Assembly (NCBI RefSeq): GCF_044962685.1
Contig: NZ_JBBKTX010000001.1
Location: 124,001 to 188,000, forward strand
DNA: 64,000 bases
Direction: 5' to 3'
DNA from: Oceanobacter antarcticus
GTDB lineage: Bacteria; Pseudomonadota; Gammaproteobacteria; Pseudomonadales; Oceanobacteraceae
Positions 36,301 to 44,357 of this stretch are shown here, piece after piece. The notes under the pieces are model-generated. The model worked only from the letters and a program-made list of their open reading frames with translations, made no database searches and had not been told where the DNA came from. The position numbers were made by a program, and so were the translations under genes. The stretch's first letter is position 1, and each line of letters starts with the position of its first letter.

Positions 36301-37311
36301 AGTTTCCAGGATGAAGAATTCCTCAGTGAGTCTCGTGTCAACTGGCACCGCATTTGGGCAGAAACCAGCTTCCGTATGCAGGCGCTACGTGACAACGCCG
36401 ACTGTGCCCAGCAGGAATTTGATGCACTACTGGAGATTGGAAATCCCGGTATCCACGCTGAGCTGACTTTTGATATCAATGAAGACATCACCTCTGATTT
36501 ACCAGCTGCTGATGTTGACGGCGCACTCAAGGTGGCGATTCTGCGTGAGCAAGGTGTAAACGGCCAGATTGAAATGGCCGCCGCCTTCGACCGCGCTGGT
36601 TTTGCCACCGTCGATGTTCATATGAGTGACGTGTTGTCGGGTGCTGTGACGCTGGACAGCTTCCGTGGACTGGTGGCGTGTGGTGGTTTTTCCTACGGTG
36701 ACGTACTGGGTGCCGGTGAAGGCTGGGCCAAGTCGATCCTGTTTAACGCCCAGGCTCGTGGTCAGTTTGAAGCTTTTTTCGCTCGCAACGATACCTTTGC
36801 TCTGGGTGTCTGTAATGGCTGTCAGATGTTGTCCAACCTGCATGAACTGATTCCGGGGGCAGAACATTGGCCGCATTTTGTGCGCAATATGAGCGAACAG
36901 TTTGAAGCCCGTGTTGCCATGGTCGAAGTGCAGGAATCGGACTCCGTGTTTTTCGCCGGTATGGCGGGTTCCCGTATGCCTATCGCGGTGGCGCACGGAG
37001 AAGGCCGGGCAGAGTTCAGCGCTGAATCCGATTTCGACGAACTGGTTGGCCAGATTGCGCTGCGTTACGTTGACAACTACGGCCAGGTTACCCAGCAATA
37101 CCCGCTGAATCCGAACGGTTCGCCGCAAGGTATTACCGGCCTGACCGCAGCCGATGGCCGCGTCACCATCATGATGCCGCACCCGGAACGGGTATTCCGT
37201 GCCATTCAGAATTCGTATATTCCGATGGGCGCTGATGGTGAGTCCTGGAGTGAAGACGGTGCCTGGATGCGAATGTTCCGTAATGCCCGTGTGTGGTGTG
37301 AAGAGAACTGA
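33385..37311 (+). CDS. purL: phosphoribosylformylglycinamidine synthase
   Basis: A 1308-residue single-chain (large type) FGAM synthase of purine synthesis, converting FGAR, glutamine and ATP to FGAM. It has an N-terminal PurS-like region, then two AIR-synthase-like halves with ETHNHPTAIAPHSGAATGSGG and PVGKDSMSMKTRW. A C-terminal glutamine amidotransferase carries C1143 in GVCNGCQ and the PHPERVF histidine/glutamate pair. It is full length. Confidence 0.98.
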   Translation: MLELRGAPALSEFRQSRILAKLQAAVPAVTGVYAEFVHFTDLSEDLADNERLVLERILRYGPKAARQDVVGDYFLVTPRFGTISPWSSKATDIAHNCGLGKVQRLERGIAYYVAGAATTDRDAIAAVLHDRMVDTVLERSEQAEALFSHAEPAPLSIVDILVGGRDALVEADKTLGLALADDEVDYLLDNYQIMGRNPTDVELMMFAQANSEHCRHKIFNASWTIDGLEQDKSLFQMIKNTYECYSDNILSAYKDNASVIRGHKAGRFFPNPVDSDQSRQYRYHQEDMHILMKVETHNHPTAIAPHSGAATGSGGEIRDEGATGRGSKPKAGLTGFTVSDLKIPGFEQPWESDYGKPGRIVSALDIMIDGPLGGAAFNNEFGRPNLCGYFRTFELQHDGEVRGYHKPIMIAGGYGNIRDEHVQKGEIPVGAALIVLGGPAMQIGLGGGAASSMASGQSNADLDFASVQRENPEMERRCQEVIDRCWQKGDQNPIAFIHDVGAGGISNAFPELVGDGGRGGHFELRNVPNDEPGMSPLAIWSNESQERYVMAVPLEDLATFDAICQRERCPYAVVGYATEEEHLTVTDSHFGNKPVDMPLQVLLGKPPRMHRDAVTRATSVRAFESTGIDLAEAAERVLKLPTVASKSFLITIGDRSITGTVARDQFVGPWQVPVADVAVTTSSYDSFVGEAMAMGERTPVALLDAPASGRLAVAETITNLAAAPIAQLADIKLSANWMCAAGHDGEDEKLYATVKAVGMELCPELQVTIPVGKDSMSMKTRWQDTNEQGHSEDKAVTSPMSLVITGFAPVTDARSVLTPQIQKNVESDLILVDLGRGQNRLGASCLAQVYQQLGDVPADLDDAEDLKAFFAVVQGLNADGKLLAYHDRSDGGLFATLVEMAFAGHAGLDISMDLLADAEDELAGALFAEELGAVMQVRRDDLEEVLTQFEAAGLGDCTAVIGSANDDDQITFSFQDEEFLSESRVNWHRIWAETSFRMQALRDNADCAQQEFDALLEIGNPGIHAELTFDINEDITSDLPAADVDGALKVAILREQGVNGQIEMAAAFDRAGFATVDVHMSDVLSGAVTLDSFRGLVACGGFSYGDVLGAGEGWAKSILFNAQARGQFEAFFARNDTFALGVCNGCQMLSNLHELIPGAEHWPHFVRNMSEQFEARVAMVEVQESDSVFFAGMAGSRMPIAVAHGEGRAEFSAESDFDELVGQIALRYVDNYGQVTQQYPLNPNGSPQGITGLTAADGRVTIMMPHPERVFRAIQNSYIPMGADGESWSEDGAWMRMFRNARVWCEEN

Positions 37312-37364
37312 ATATGCTCGGTTGACTGAGATTCAGTCGATTATTGGACGAAATCGCAGAGCGT

Positions 37365-37410
37365 CTGGGCTTTAAGGCTGGGCTTTAAGGCTGGGCTTTA
37401 GCTGGGTTTA
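37365..37410. repeat. 13-bp tandem repeat downstream of purL
   Basis: CTGGGCTTTAAGG occurs twice exactly (37365-37377, 37378-37390), followed by two shortened copies. It is non-coding and precedes the purL terminator. Confidence 0.7.
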
Positions 37411-37424
37411 ATAAGTGGATTCTG

Positions 37425-37464
37425 AAAATCCGGTATCCGTTTTCTGGTAGCGGATTTTTTGTTT
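37425..37464 (+). terminator. terminator after purL
   Basis: AAAATCCG pairs with CGGATTTTTT, leaving a T-rich tail. An alternative shorter stem, ATCCG/CGGAT, shares the same right arm. Confidence 0.7.
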
Positions 37465-37568
37465 TAACCGGCCGTTGTAACGGCCCGCGCGCTCTGAGTA
37501 TGCCGATTCCAGATGCGGCATTTCCAGCCGTGAGTCAGATCATCGTATCAACAGAAACAGTGAGAACA

Positions 37569-38039
37569 ATGATGAAAAAGGTGTGGGTTGGATTGCTGCT
37601 CGGCGTCAGTATGAGCGCCAGTGGAGTCAGCGCAGAGTCTGTTGAGATTCGCGATGGGGTTGATGAACAGAGTTGCCGCATGGTCAAGCAGGAGATGTGT
37701 TCTACTACAAGCCGGGACGGCGTGGCGCATTGTCGACAGGAACACCTGAAATCTGCCGCAGAATTCGGCGCCAACCGGGTCGTTATCGGCACCACCGACC
37801 AGAGCGATCATAAAAAACGGATGGCCAACGGTCTCTACACCAGTGTGACCAAAACAAGGATGAAGGCCCGTTATTTTGCTTGTGATGAAACGTCCCAGGT
37901 ACGTCAGCCTGCAGCAGTGCAGGGCGGAGGCAAAAGCATTGAGGAGCGTTTGTTGCGACTGGAGTCGCTACGACAAAAGCACTTGCTGACTGAGTCGGAG
38001 TACACGGCAAAACGTGCGGCAATACTGGATGATTTGTAA
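37569..38039 (+). CDS. exported DUF4156-like protein with C-terminal SHOCT domain
   Basis: A 156-residue protein with a signal peptide ending in GVSA (about residue 18). A cysteine-containing domain (about 25-110) includes HLKSAAEFGANRVVIG, resembling DUF4156/RcsF-like modules. The last 32 residues are a SHOCT helix pair (IEERLLRLESLRQKHLLTESEY). Four or more cysteines suggest disulfides in the periplasm. The ATG at 37569 is preferred because it begins the signal peptide. Function unknown. Confidence 0.65.
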   Translation: MMKKVWVGLLLGVSMSASGVSAESVEIRDGVDEQSCRMVKQEMCSTTSRDGVAHCRQEHLKSAAEFGANRVVIGTTDQSDHKKRMANGLYTSVTKTRMKARYFACDETSQVRQPAAVQGGGKSIEERLLRLESLRQKHLLTESEYTAKRAAILDDL

Positions 38040-38201
38040 GACCGGCAGTAGTCATTTGGCCATGCGTCAGGACGCTGCAGCTGTCGGTTGCCGTTGCTGT
38101 TGTTAATTCTGGAACAGTATGTGAAAACAGTATGGTTTCCAATTTGATAAATAGCAGGCTAGTTTAGCGCCCTGTTCTGGTTCACTGGCTGGTGTGGTGC
38201 G

Positions 38202-39218
38202 ATGCGTAAACTGGTTATTGCTCTGTTTGTGGTGCTGTTCGTCGGCTTGGTGGGTTATTGGTGGTGGTGGCACCAGGGTCGCGAAGATACCGACAATGCC
38301 TACGTCAAGGCGGATATTGTGCCTGTCATGAGTCGTGTTGACGGGACGGTGTTGGCCTTGTTGGCGGAGGATAACCGACGTGTGCAGCAGGGTGAGGTTT
38401 TGCTGGAGCTAGATCCCGGGCTGTATCGGGCACGCTTGCGACAACAACAGGCGTTACTGGCGGCGGCACAGGCGGGGTTAACCCATCTGGCTGATCGGGT
38501 ACAGGCAGAACAGTCGCTGATTGCTTCTGCCGCTGCATCGCTGGAAGGGGCGCGAGCAGAATACTTGCGCGCCCAGCAACAACTACAACGGTTACAAAAG
38601 CTCAAACAACAGCAATACGTCTCGCAAGACAACATTGACGCAGCGGCCCTGACGCTGGCTTCGGCAGAAGCCCGGCTGCATGAAAACGAAGCGCAGTTGG
38701 CGTCACGCAAGGCCAATCTGGTATCGGTCAAGGGTGAGGCACCACAGCTGACAGCCAGTGTCGATGAAGCCCATGCAGCGGTAGCCCAGGCGCAACTGAT
38801 GCTGGATTACTGTACCGTCGTTGCGCCACGAGACGGCGTGATTACCAGTCGTCAAATTCAACTGGGCCAAGGTGTGGCTCCCGGTGCACGACTGATGAGC
38901 CTGGTCACAGAGCCCGTCTGGATCTATGCCAATTTCAAGGAAACCCAGATTGCGGCAATGCAGGCAGGGCAAGCTGCTGAAATACGGGTGGATGCCTTGC
39001 CTGATCAGGTATTCAAGGGCCATATCGATAGTTTTTTTGCCGCCACAGGATCGGAATTTGCGCTGCTGCCACCGCAAAATGCAACGGGTAACTTTACCAA
39101 GGTGGTACAACGGTTACCGGTGAAGCTGGTGTTTGAGGCTGGACAGGACACCTCAATGCTGCGGCCGGGAATGTCGGTTGAAGCGGCGGTATTTACTGCT
39201 CAAACTGTCGTTGAATAA
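38202..39218 (+). CDS. HlyD/EmrA-family membrane fusion protein
   Basis: A 338-residue periplasmic adaptor of a tripartite efflux pump. One N-terminal helix (4-23), the DTDNAYVKADIVPVMSRVDG lipoyl-half motif, a long coiled-coil hairpin (about 75-185) and the second lipoyl half with VVAPRDGVITSRQIQLGQGV are typical of EmrA. Three bases separate it from the MFS gene, so the two form one pump. No outer-membrane TolC-like partner or regulator is next to it. Confidence 0.88.
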   Translation: MRKLVIALFVVLFVGLVGYWWWWHQGREDTDNAYVKADIVPVMSRVDGTVLALLAEDNRRVQQGEVLLELDPGLYRARLRQQQALLAAAQAGLTHLADRVQAEQSLIASAAASLEGARAEYLRAQQQLQRLQKLKQQQYVSQDNIDAAALTLASAEARLHENEAQLASRKANLVSVKGEAPQLTASVDEAHAAVAQAQLMLDYCTVVAPRDGVITSRQIQLGQGVAPGARLMSLVTEPVWIYANFKETQIAAMQAGQAAEIRVDALPDQVFKGHIDSFFAATGSEFALLPPQNATGNFTKVVQRLPVKLVFEAGQDTSMLRPGMSVEAAVFTAQTVVE

Positions 39219-39221
39219 GTT

Positions 39222-40754
39222 GTGGTAGACCGTTTTCCCCGTCACTGGCTGGCGATTGCCGGTGCGCTGATCGGCGCTTTCATGGCGATTCTCGATATCC
39301 AGATCACCAACTCGTCACTGAAGGATATTCAGGCGGCGCTGGGGGCGACACTGGAAGAGTCATCGTGGATAGCGACGTCGTATCTGGTGGCCGAGATGAT
39401 CGCCATCCCGCTGACCGGTTTTTTTGCTGGTTGGTTGTCGCCACGCCGTTATCTGGTGTGGAACAGTGCCGCTTTCGTGTTGGCGTCGCTGGCTTGTTCA
39501 GAAGCCTGGAATCTCGAAAGCATGATTGTTTTTCGGGCATTGCAAGGGTTTACCGGCGGTGCATTGATTCCAATGGCCTTTAATCTGATTGTGACCTTGC
39601 TGCCGGTGGATAAACGTCCGGTAGGCATGGCATTGTTTGGTGTTACTGCGACGTTTGCCCCCAGCATCGGCCCGACACTGGGCGGCTGGCTGACCGAAAC
39701 CTTCAGCTGGCATTATCTGTTTTACCTCAATGTCTTGCCTGGCGCTGCGGTGATTGCCCTGCTGTCGATGGGCCTCGACAAACGCGAGGTGGATGACTCC
39801 CAGCTCGCCCGTATTGATCTGTTTGGCATGGTGACGATGGCACTCGGACTGGGTTGCTTACAATTGGTACTGGAAGAGGGTGCCAGAGACGACTGGTTTG
39901 ATGCGGAATATATTCGCTGGCTGGCGCTGGTGTCAGTGGTATCGCTGATTTTGTTTGTACGGCATCAATTACGTGCAGCGTTCCCGCTGGTGAATCTGCG
40001 GCTGTTTGCCAACAAGGAGTTCAGTCTTGCCTGCGTGGCGTATCTGATGCTGGGTTTCGGGTTGTTTGGTTCTGTCTATCTGGTGCCTTTGTATCTGGCG
40101 TCGCTACACGACTACACCGCGCTCGATATTGGTCTGGTCTTGATGTGGGTAGGTTTTCCACAGTTGCCCTTTTTTCCCTTGATCCCCAAAATTCTCAAAT
40201 TCGTGCAAGCCCGTTTTCTGGTGGCGATGGGGTTTGTAGTCATGGGGCTGAGTCTGTTTATGAATATGCACATGAGTATGGATTACGATGGCAGTTACCT
40301 GATTCCGGCCTTGTTGCTGCGAGCACTGGGCCAGCCGTTTATTATGGTGCCGCTGTCTTTGATGTCGGCGTCGGCACTGCCGCCAAAGGACGTTGCCTCG
40401 GCATCGATCCTGTATAACGTGATGCGTAATCTGGGTGGCGCTATTGGGATCGCCAGTCTGGCCACCTTGTTGCAAAAACGAACGGACATACACACGACAG
40501 AAATTCGAGAGACGCTGGTGGCCAACAGCCAGTCGACGCTCGATTATCTGTCCCAGATGGGGCAGCAAATGGGCTTGTCGGAGCAGGCTCCCCAGGTGTT
40601 GTCCCGAGTGGCCAATGAAATTCATCAACAAGCTGCGGTGATGTCTTACAACGAGGCTTTTGCAGTACTGGGTGCGTCGATGCTGCTTGCCGCTGTGGCT
40701 TCAGTGATGGTCAAACCGTCGAAGCCGCAACCAGCCACGGTGGTGGCTGAATAG
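39222..40754 (+). CDS. DHA2-family MFS multidrug transporter (EmrB-like)
   Basis: A 510-residue inner-membrane drug/proton antiporter with 14 predicted helices. The first-helix motif AFMAILDIQITNSSLKDIQAALGAT and the WIATSYLVAEMIAIPLTGF segment identify the EmrB/QacA family. It starts at a GTG directly after the adaptor gene. The substrate cannot be deduced. Confidence 0.88.
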   Translation: MVDRFPRHWLAIAGALIGAFMAILDIQITNSSLKDIQAALGATLEESSWIATSYLVAEMIAIPLTGFFAGWLSPRRYLVWNSAAFVLASLACSEAWNLESMIVFRALQGFTGGALIPMAFNLIVTLLPVDKRPVGMALFGVTATFAPSIGPTLGGWLTETFSWHYLFYLNVLPGAAVIALLSMGLDKREVDDSQLARIDLFGMVTMALGLGCLQLVLEEGARDDWFDAEYIRWLALVSVVSLILFVRHQLRAAFPLVNLRLFANKEFSLACVAYLMLGFGLFGSVYLVPLYLASLHDYTALDIGLVLMWVGFPQLPFFPLIPKILKFVQARFLVAMGFVVMGLSLFMNMHMSMDYDGSYLIPALLLRALGQPFIMVPLSLMSASALPPKDVASASILYNVMRNLGGAIGIASLATLLQKRTDIHTTEIRETLVANSQSTLDYLSQMGQQMGLSEQAPQVLSRVANEIHQQAAVMSYNEAFAVLGASMLLAAVASVMVKPSKPQPATVVAE

Positions 40755-40809
40755 CCGCTGGGCTGTTGTCTGTAGCAGCAAGGGTTACGCCGGGGCAAGA
40801 AAACGGCCA

Positions 40810-40838
40810 TTTACTTCCCAATCAATCCAGCATACAAT
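40810..40838 (+). promoter_or_regulatory. sigma-70 promoter of the rpsP operon
   Basis: TTTACT (40810-40815) and TACAAT (40833-40838) are separated by exactly 17 bp. Transcription would start near 40845, giving a leader of about 205 nt before rpsP. Confidence 0.6.
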
Positions 40839-40844
40839 CTGCGC

Positions 40845-41051
40845 CCCTTTTAATAGGCCTTTTTCGCCTGTTTCCATGTTTGATGTGAGCAACCTCCGGG
40901 TTTTCATGCCCTGCCTGGCAAGCGAGAAAGATGTTGAACGGTGGGCGATTCCAAAACCCACCACCCGGAATATCCGGTAGTGTGACTCTGTTTTTCAGAC
41001 CAACGCTGACTGGGATTCCGCTTGATAAAACGATCGGAGTAGATCTTTTTT
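40845..41051 (+). promoter_or_regulatory. long 5' leader of the rpsP operon
   Basis: A leader of about 205 nt with a hairpin, GTGGG/CCCAC, near 40943-40963 and CCGG-rich segments around it. Autoregulatory leaders are common for ribosomal protein operons, but I recognise no known motif. Confidence 0.35.
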
Positions 41052-41330
41052 ATGGTAGTTATTCGTCTGGCCCGTGGTGGCTCTAAAAAACGTCCTTTTT
41101 ATCACATCAACGTAGCAGATTCGCGTTGTCCTCGCGATGGTCGCTTTATCGAGCGTATGGGGTTCTTTAACCCGGTTGCTCGCGGCTCCGAAGAAGGCCT
41201 GCGTCTGGATCTGGAACGCGTTGATTTCTGGCTGGCGCGTGGTGCTCAGCCTACTGAACGTGTTGTCAAACTGATCAAAGATGCACGTAAAGTCCAGCCT
41301 GCTGCTGCTGCAGCTGAAGCTGAAGCTTAA
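41052..41330 (+). CDS. rpsP: 30S ribosomal protein bS16
   Basis: A 92-residue protein with the family start MVVIRLARGGSKKRPFYHI and the VADSRCPRDGRFIERMGFFNP core. It binds 16S rRNA in early 30S assembly. The alanine/glutamate-rich tail is a usual extension. First gene of rpsP-rimM-trmD-rplS. Confidence 0.98.
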   Translation: MVVIRLARGGSKKRPFYHINVADSRCPRDGRFIERMGFFNPVARGSEEGLRLDLERVDFWLARGAQPTERVVKLIKDARKVQPAAAAAEAEA

Positions 41331-41354
41331 TACGTGTTGGCTGAGGGTGTGTTG

Positions 41355-41879
41355 GTGACAGACCAGGAAATCACCGTCCTGGGCAAGGTAGCCACCGCAT
41401 TTGGCATCAAGGGCTGGATCAAGGTGTATTCCTTTACCGACCCTGTAAGCAACATTCTGGACTACCCGATCTGGCTGCTGAATATCAATGGCGAGTGGCG
41501 GAAGTTTGAAGTGGAAGCAGGCCAAACCCAAAGCAAGGGGATTGTGGCAAAACTGCAAGGTATAACAGACCGCGATGCGGCTCTGGCGTTGTCTCAAACC
41601 GAGATTGCGGTATATACCTCACAGCTGCCTGAACCCGACGACGATGAATTTTATTGGTTCCAGTTGGAAGGCCTGAAAGTAGTCAATACTCAGGGTCAGC
41701 TGCTGGGCAAGGTGAAAGAACTGTTTGATTCTGGTGGCGGTAACCAGGTAATGAAGCTGACGAACTGTGAAGGCAGTATTGACCAGCTACAGCGCCTGAT
41801 CCCCTACGTGGATACCATCGTTCTGGATGTTGACCTTGAAACAAAGGTCATCCAGGTCGAATGGGAAGCAGATTATTGA
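41355..41879 (+). CDS. rimM: ribosome maturation factor RimM
   Basis: A 174-residue 16S rRNA processing factor. The RimM N-domain starts ITVLGKVATAFGIKGWIKVYSFTDP and the PRC-barrel part includes EFYWFQLEGLKVVN and LIPYVDTIVLDVDL. The frame is open from GTG 41334, but GAGGG at 41343-41347 sits well for the GTG at 41355, matching family length. It is 24 bp after rpsP. Confidence 0.93.
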   Translation: MTDQEITVLGKVATAFGIKGWIKVYSFTDPVSNILDYPIWLLNINGEWRKFEVEAGQTQSKGIVAKLQGITDRDAALALSQTEIAVYTSQLPEPDDDEFYWFQLEGLKVVNTQGQLLGKVKELFDSGGGNQVMKLTNCEGSIDQLQRLIPYVDTIVLDVDLETKVIQVEWEADY

Positions 41880-41917
41880 CCGGTGCTGTTTCGACAACAT
41901 TGGTAGAGGCACAAACG

Positions 41918-42697
41918 ATGTGGTTTGGCGTTGTCTCCCTGTTTCCAGAAATGTTCAACTCGCTCACCGATTTTGGTGTGAGTGGGCGGGCAGTGAAGCA
42001 GGGACAGATTTTGCTTGAGCGCTGGAATCCCCGTGATTTCGCGTATGACAATTACCAAACCGTTGATGATCGCCCTTATGGTGGTGGCCCAGGTATGCTG
42101 ATGAAAATTCAGCCTCTGCAAGAAGCCATCGCCGCCGCTCGAACAGCGGCAGATCAGCAACCAGGCAAGCCGGCGCGAGTGATTTATCTGTCACCGCAAG
42201 GGCGCAAGCTGGATCAGGCGGGGGTGCTGGAACTGGCACAACACGACAAGCTGATTCTGGTATCGGGGCGGTACGAAGGCATTGATGAACGTTTGATTGA
42301 GCAGGAAATCGACGAAGAGTGGTCGCTCGGCGATTTTGTACTCAGCGGTGGTGAACTGGCTGCCATGACGTTGATGGATGCAGTGATTCGTTTGGTGCCG
42401 GGTGTATTGGGACATGACCTGTCGGCCCAGCAGGACTCCTTTATGGAAGGCTTGCTCGACTGTCCGCATTACACTCGTCCGGAAGTTTACGACGGACAAT
42501 CTGTGCCCGAGGTATTACTGAGTGGCAACCACGAGAAAATCCGTCTTTGGCGGTTAAAACAGTCTCTTGGCAGAACCTGGGAGCGTCGGCCAGATTTATT
42601 GGACGCGCTGGAACTGAGTAACGAACAACATAGGTTATTGACAGAGTATCTGAGCGAACGAGTGAGTGAATCCGACACCAAATCGCCAGACTGTTGA
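41918..42697 (+). CDS. trmD: tRNA (guanine-37-N1) methyltransferase
   Basis: A 259-residue SPOUT enzyme protecting the reading frame by methylating G37. It starts MWFGVVSLFPEMFN, with DDRPYGGGPGMLM, the knot motif LVSGRYEGIDERL and SLGDFVLSGGELAAM. The ATG at 41918 has AGAGG upstream; a longer frame from 41861 overlaps rimM and is not used. Confidence 0.97.
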   Translation: MWFGVVSLFPEMFNSLTDFGVSGRAVKQGQILLERWNPRDFAYDNYQTVDDRPYGGGPGMLMKIQPLQEAIAAARTAADQQPGKPARVIYLSPQGRKLDQAGVLELAQHDKLILVSGRYEGIDERLIEQEIDEEWSLGDFVLSGGELAAMTLMDAVIRLVPGVLGHDLSAQQDSFMEGLLDCPHYTRPEVYDGQSVPEVLLSGNHEKIRLWRLKQSLGRTWERRPDLLDALELSNEQHRLLTEYLSERVSESDTKSPDC

Positions 42698-42707
42698 GGA
42701 GCAAACA

Positions 42708-43061
42708 ATGAGCAGCAAGAATCCAATCATTCAGCAGATTGAGAACGCCCAGCTGAAAGAATCCGTTCCTGAATTCGGCCCAGGTGACACTGTGGTTGTA
42801 CAGGTTAAGGTAAAAGAAGGTACCCGTGAGCGTCTGCAGGCGTTTGAAGGTGTAGTGATTGGCAAGCGTAACCGCGGCCTGAACTCTGCTTTCACTGTCC
42901 GTAAAATTTCTCACGGTGTTGGCGTAGAGCGTACGTTCCAGACTCACAGCCCACAGATTGACAGCATTGCAGTCAAGCGTCGTGGTGATGTGCGTCAGGC
43001 GAAACTGTACTACCTGCGTGAGCGTAGCGGTAAATCTGCGCGTATCAGAGAGAAGGTATAA
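42708..43061 (+). CDS. rplS: 50S ribosomal protein bL19
   Basis: A 117-residue protein at the subunit interface, with FGPGDTVVVQVKVKEG, FEGVVIGKRNRGLNSAFTVR and SARIREKV at its end. GAGGAG seven bases before the ATG at 42708 sets the start. Last gene of the operon. Confidence 0.98.
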   Translation: MSSKNPIIQQIENAQLKESVPEFGPGDTVVVQVKVKEGTRERLQAFEGVVIGKRNRGLNSAFTVRKISHGVGVERTFQTHSPQIDSIAVKRRGDVRQAKLYYLRERSGKSARIREKV

Positions 43062-43077
43062 CCTTCTTGTTATGAAA

Positions 43078-43101
43078 AACGGGCCTTGCGCCCGTTTTTT
43101 T
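43078..43101 (+). terminator. terminator of the rpsP-rplS operon
   Basis: AACGGGC-CTTGC-GCCCGTT-type hairpin followed by a run of T residues, 16 bp after the rplS stop. Confidence 0.9.
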
Positions 43102-43209
43102 ATGGCTGAAAAACAGCACGGAGAGAGTGCATAAGGTATTGTTGGAACCAATGATGAGCCTTTGGCCTCTAAGCCTGAATTTATTCCTGACAACAGGGTG
43201 TTGGACACG

Positions 43210-44097
43210 ATGAAAAAATTATTATTGGCGTTGCTGGTGGTTGGCCTGGCCGCGTGTAACGATTCGGATGCGGGCAACAGCGATACGGCGGCTACGCAGA
43301 ATCAGGCTGCCAGCTCCGATAACCGTACACTGGCAGAATCCCGCTTACAGCAAGTTTATGGCCCACATGTCAGTGTCGAAGCAGCCACTCTGATTGCCAA
43401 TGGTCAGATACTGGAAGTGATTCTGGAAGGTGGCCCGGCAATTTATATGACACCGGATGCCAGTCATCTTATCTATCGGGATGAACTGATCGCCATTGAT
43501 GGCCCGCAGGCTGTCAATATTACCCAGCAGCGCATGAACCCGCGTCGAGCCGAGAGCCTGGCAGCAGTTGTCGATTCGGACACCGTGCTGTTTCCAGCCA
43601 AAGGCGAGCAGAAAGCCCTGATTAACGTGTTTACCGATATTGATTGTGGCTACTGTCAAAAGCTGCATCAGGAAATCCCGCGTATTAATGAACTGGGAAT
43701 CACCGTTCGTTACCTGGCGTACCCTCGTTCTGGAATTCAGGATCCGCAAACGGGTCGACCTACCCAATCGTTCCAGAAGATCAACTATGTCTGGTGTCAG
43801 GATGATCGTAAGACCGCGATGTCTGAAATGAAGAATACCCAACGCGAGTTAAATTCTTTAAGTCGCCAGCTGCGAGCCGGTGATGCTGCCGTGCAGACAC
43901 GGGTGAATGAATTACAAAACACGCTGGTTTCTAACATGAAAGCAGGAGCAGCCTGTCAGGAACCGATTGCCGTACAGTACCAGTTGGGTCAAAAGCTGGG
44001 GGTGAATGGAACGCCGGCGATTATTGTTGACGATGGTCGTTTGTTTCCCGGTTACATGCCCGCCGAGGAGTTGGCAAGAGAACTGGGCGTGCTCTGA
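43210..44097 (+). CDS. dsbC: DsbC-type disulfide isomerase, putative lipoprotein
   Basis: A 295-residue thiol-disulfide isomerase. The N-terminal signal ends in a lipobox, GLAAC, which suggests lipid anchoring. The N-terminal dimerisation domain covers about 38-120 and the thioredoxin domain has C146-G-Y-C149 and the cis-proline loop GVNGTPAIIV. A helical insert (about 195-240, KNTQRELNSLSRQLRAGD) lengthens it beyond the usual 235-260 residues. It should reshuffle wrong disulfides in the envelope. Confidence 0.88.
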   Translation: MKKLLLALLVVGLAACNDSDAGNSDTAATQNQAASSDNRTLAESRLQQVYGPHVSVEAATLIANGQILEVILEGGPAIYMTPDASHLIYRDELIAIDGPQAVNITQQRMNPRRAESLAAVVDSDTVLFPAKGEQKALINVFTDIDCGYCQKLHQEIPRINELGITVRYLAYPRSGIQDPQTGRPTQSFQKINYVWCQDDRKTAMSEMKNTQRELNSLSRQLRAGDAAVQTRVNELQNTLVSNMKAGAACQEPIAVQYQLGQKLGVNGTPAIIVDDGRLFPGYMPAEELARELGVL

Positions 44098-44158
44098 AGG
44101 GGTTGGGTATTTTCAAGAAATAAAAGCAAACCGGCAGTACACCGCAAAACCAACATGG

Positions 44159-44210
44159 CCCGGATGACTCGACGTTGCAGCAGCAGGGTCAAGGCAGCCG
44201 GGCTTTTTTG
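44159..44210 (+). terminator. possible terminator after dsbC
   Basis: GCCCGG and CCGGGC enclose about 38 bases and are followed by six T residues. The loop is long, so confidence is modest. Confidence 0.4.
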
Positions 44211-44357
44211 TGGCTGTTTTTATGGCAATAACGTTTTATAACCGCAGTCGCTTTTGCGCATTTTTCTGGCCCTGGCTGATTATTCCTGAAGCTTATATAA
44301 ATAATATTTTTTACTTCCAATGCCCGACTCTTGCTGAATCAAGTGCTGGCTTGTTTC

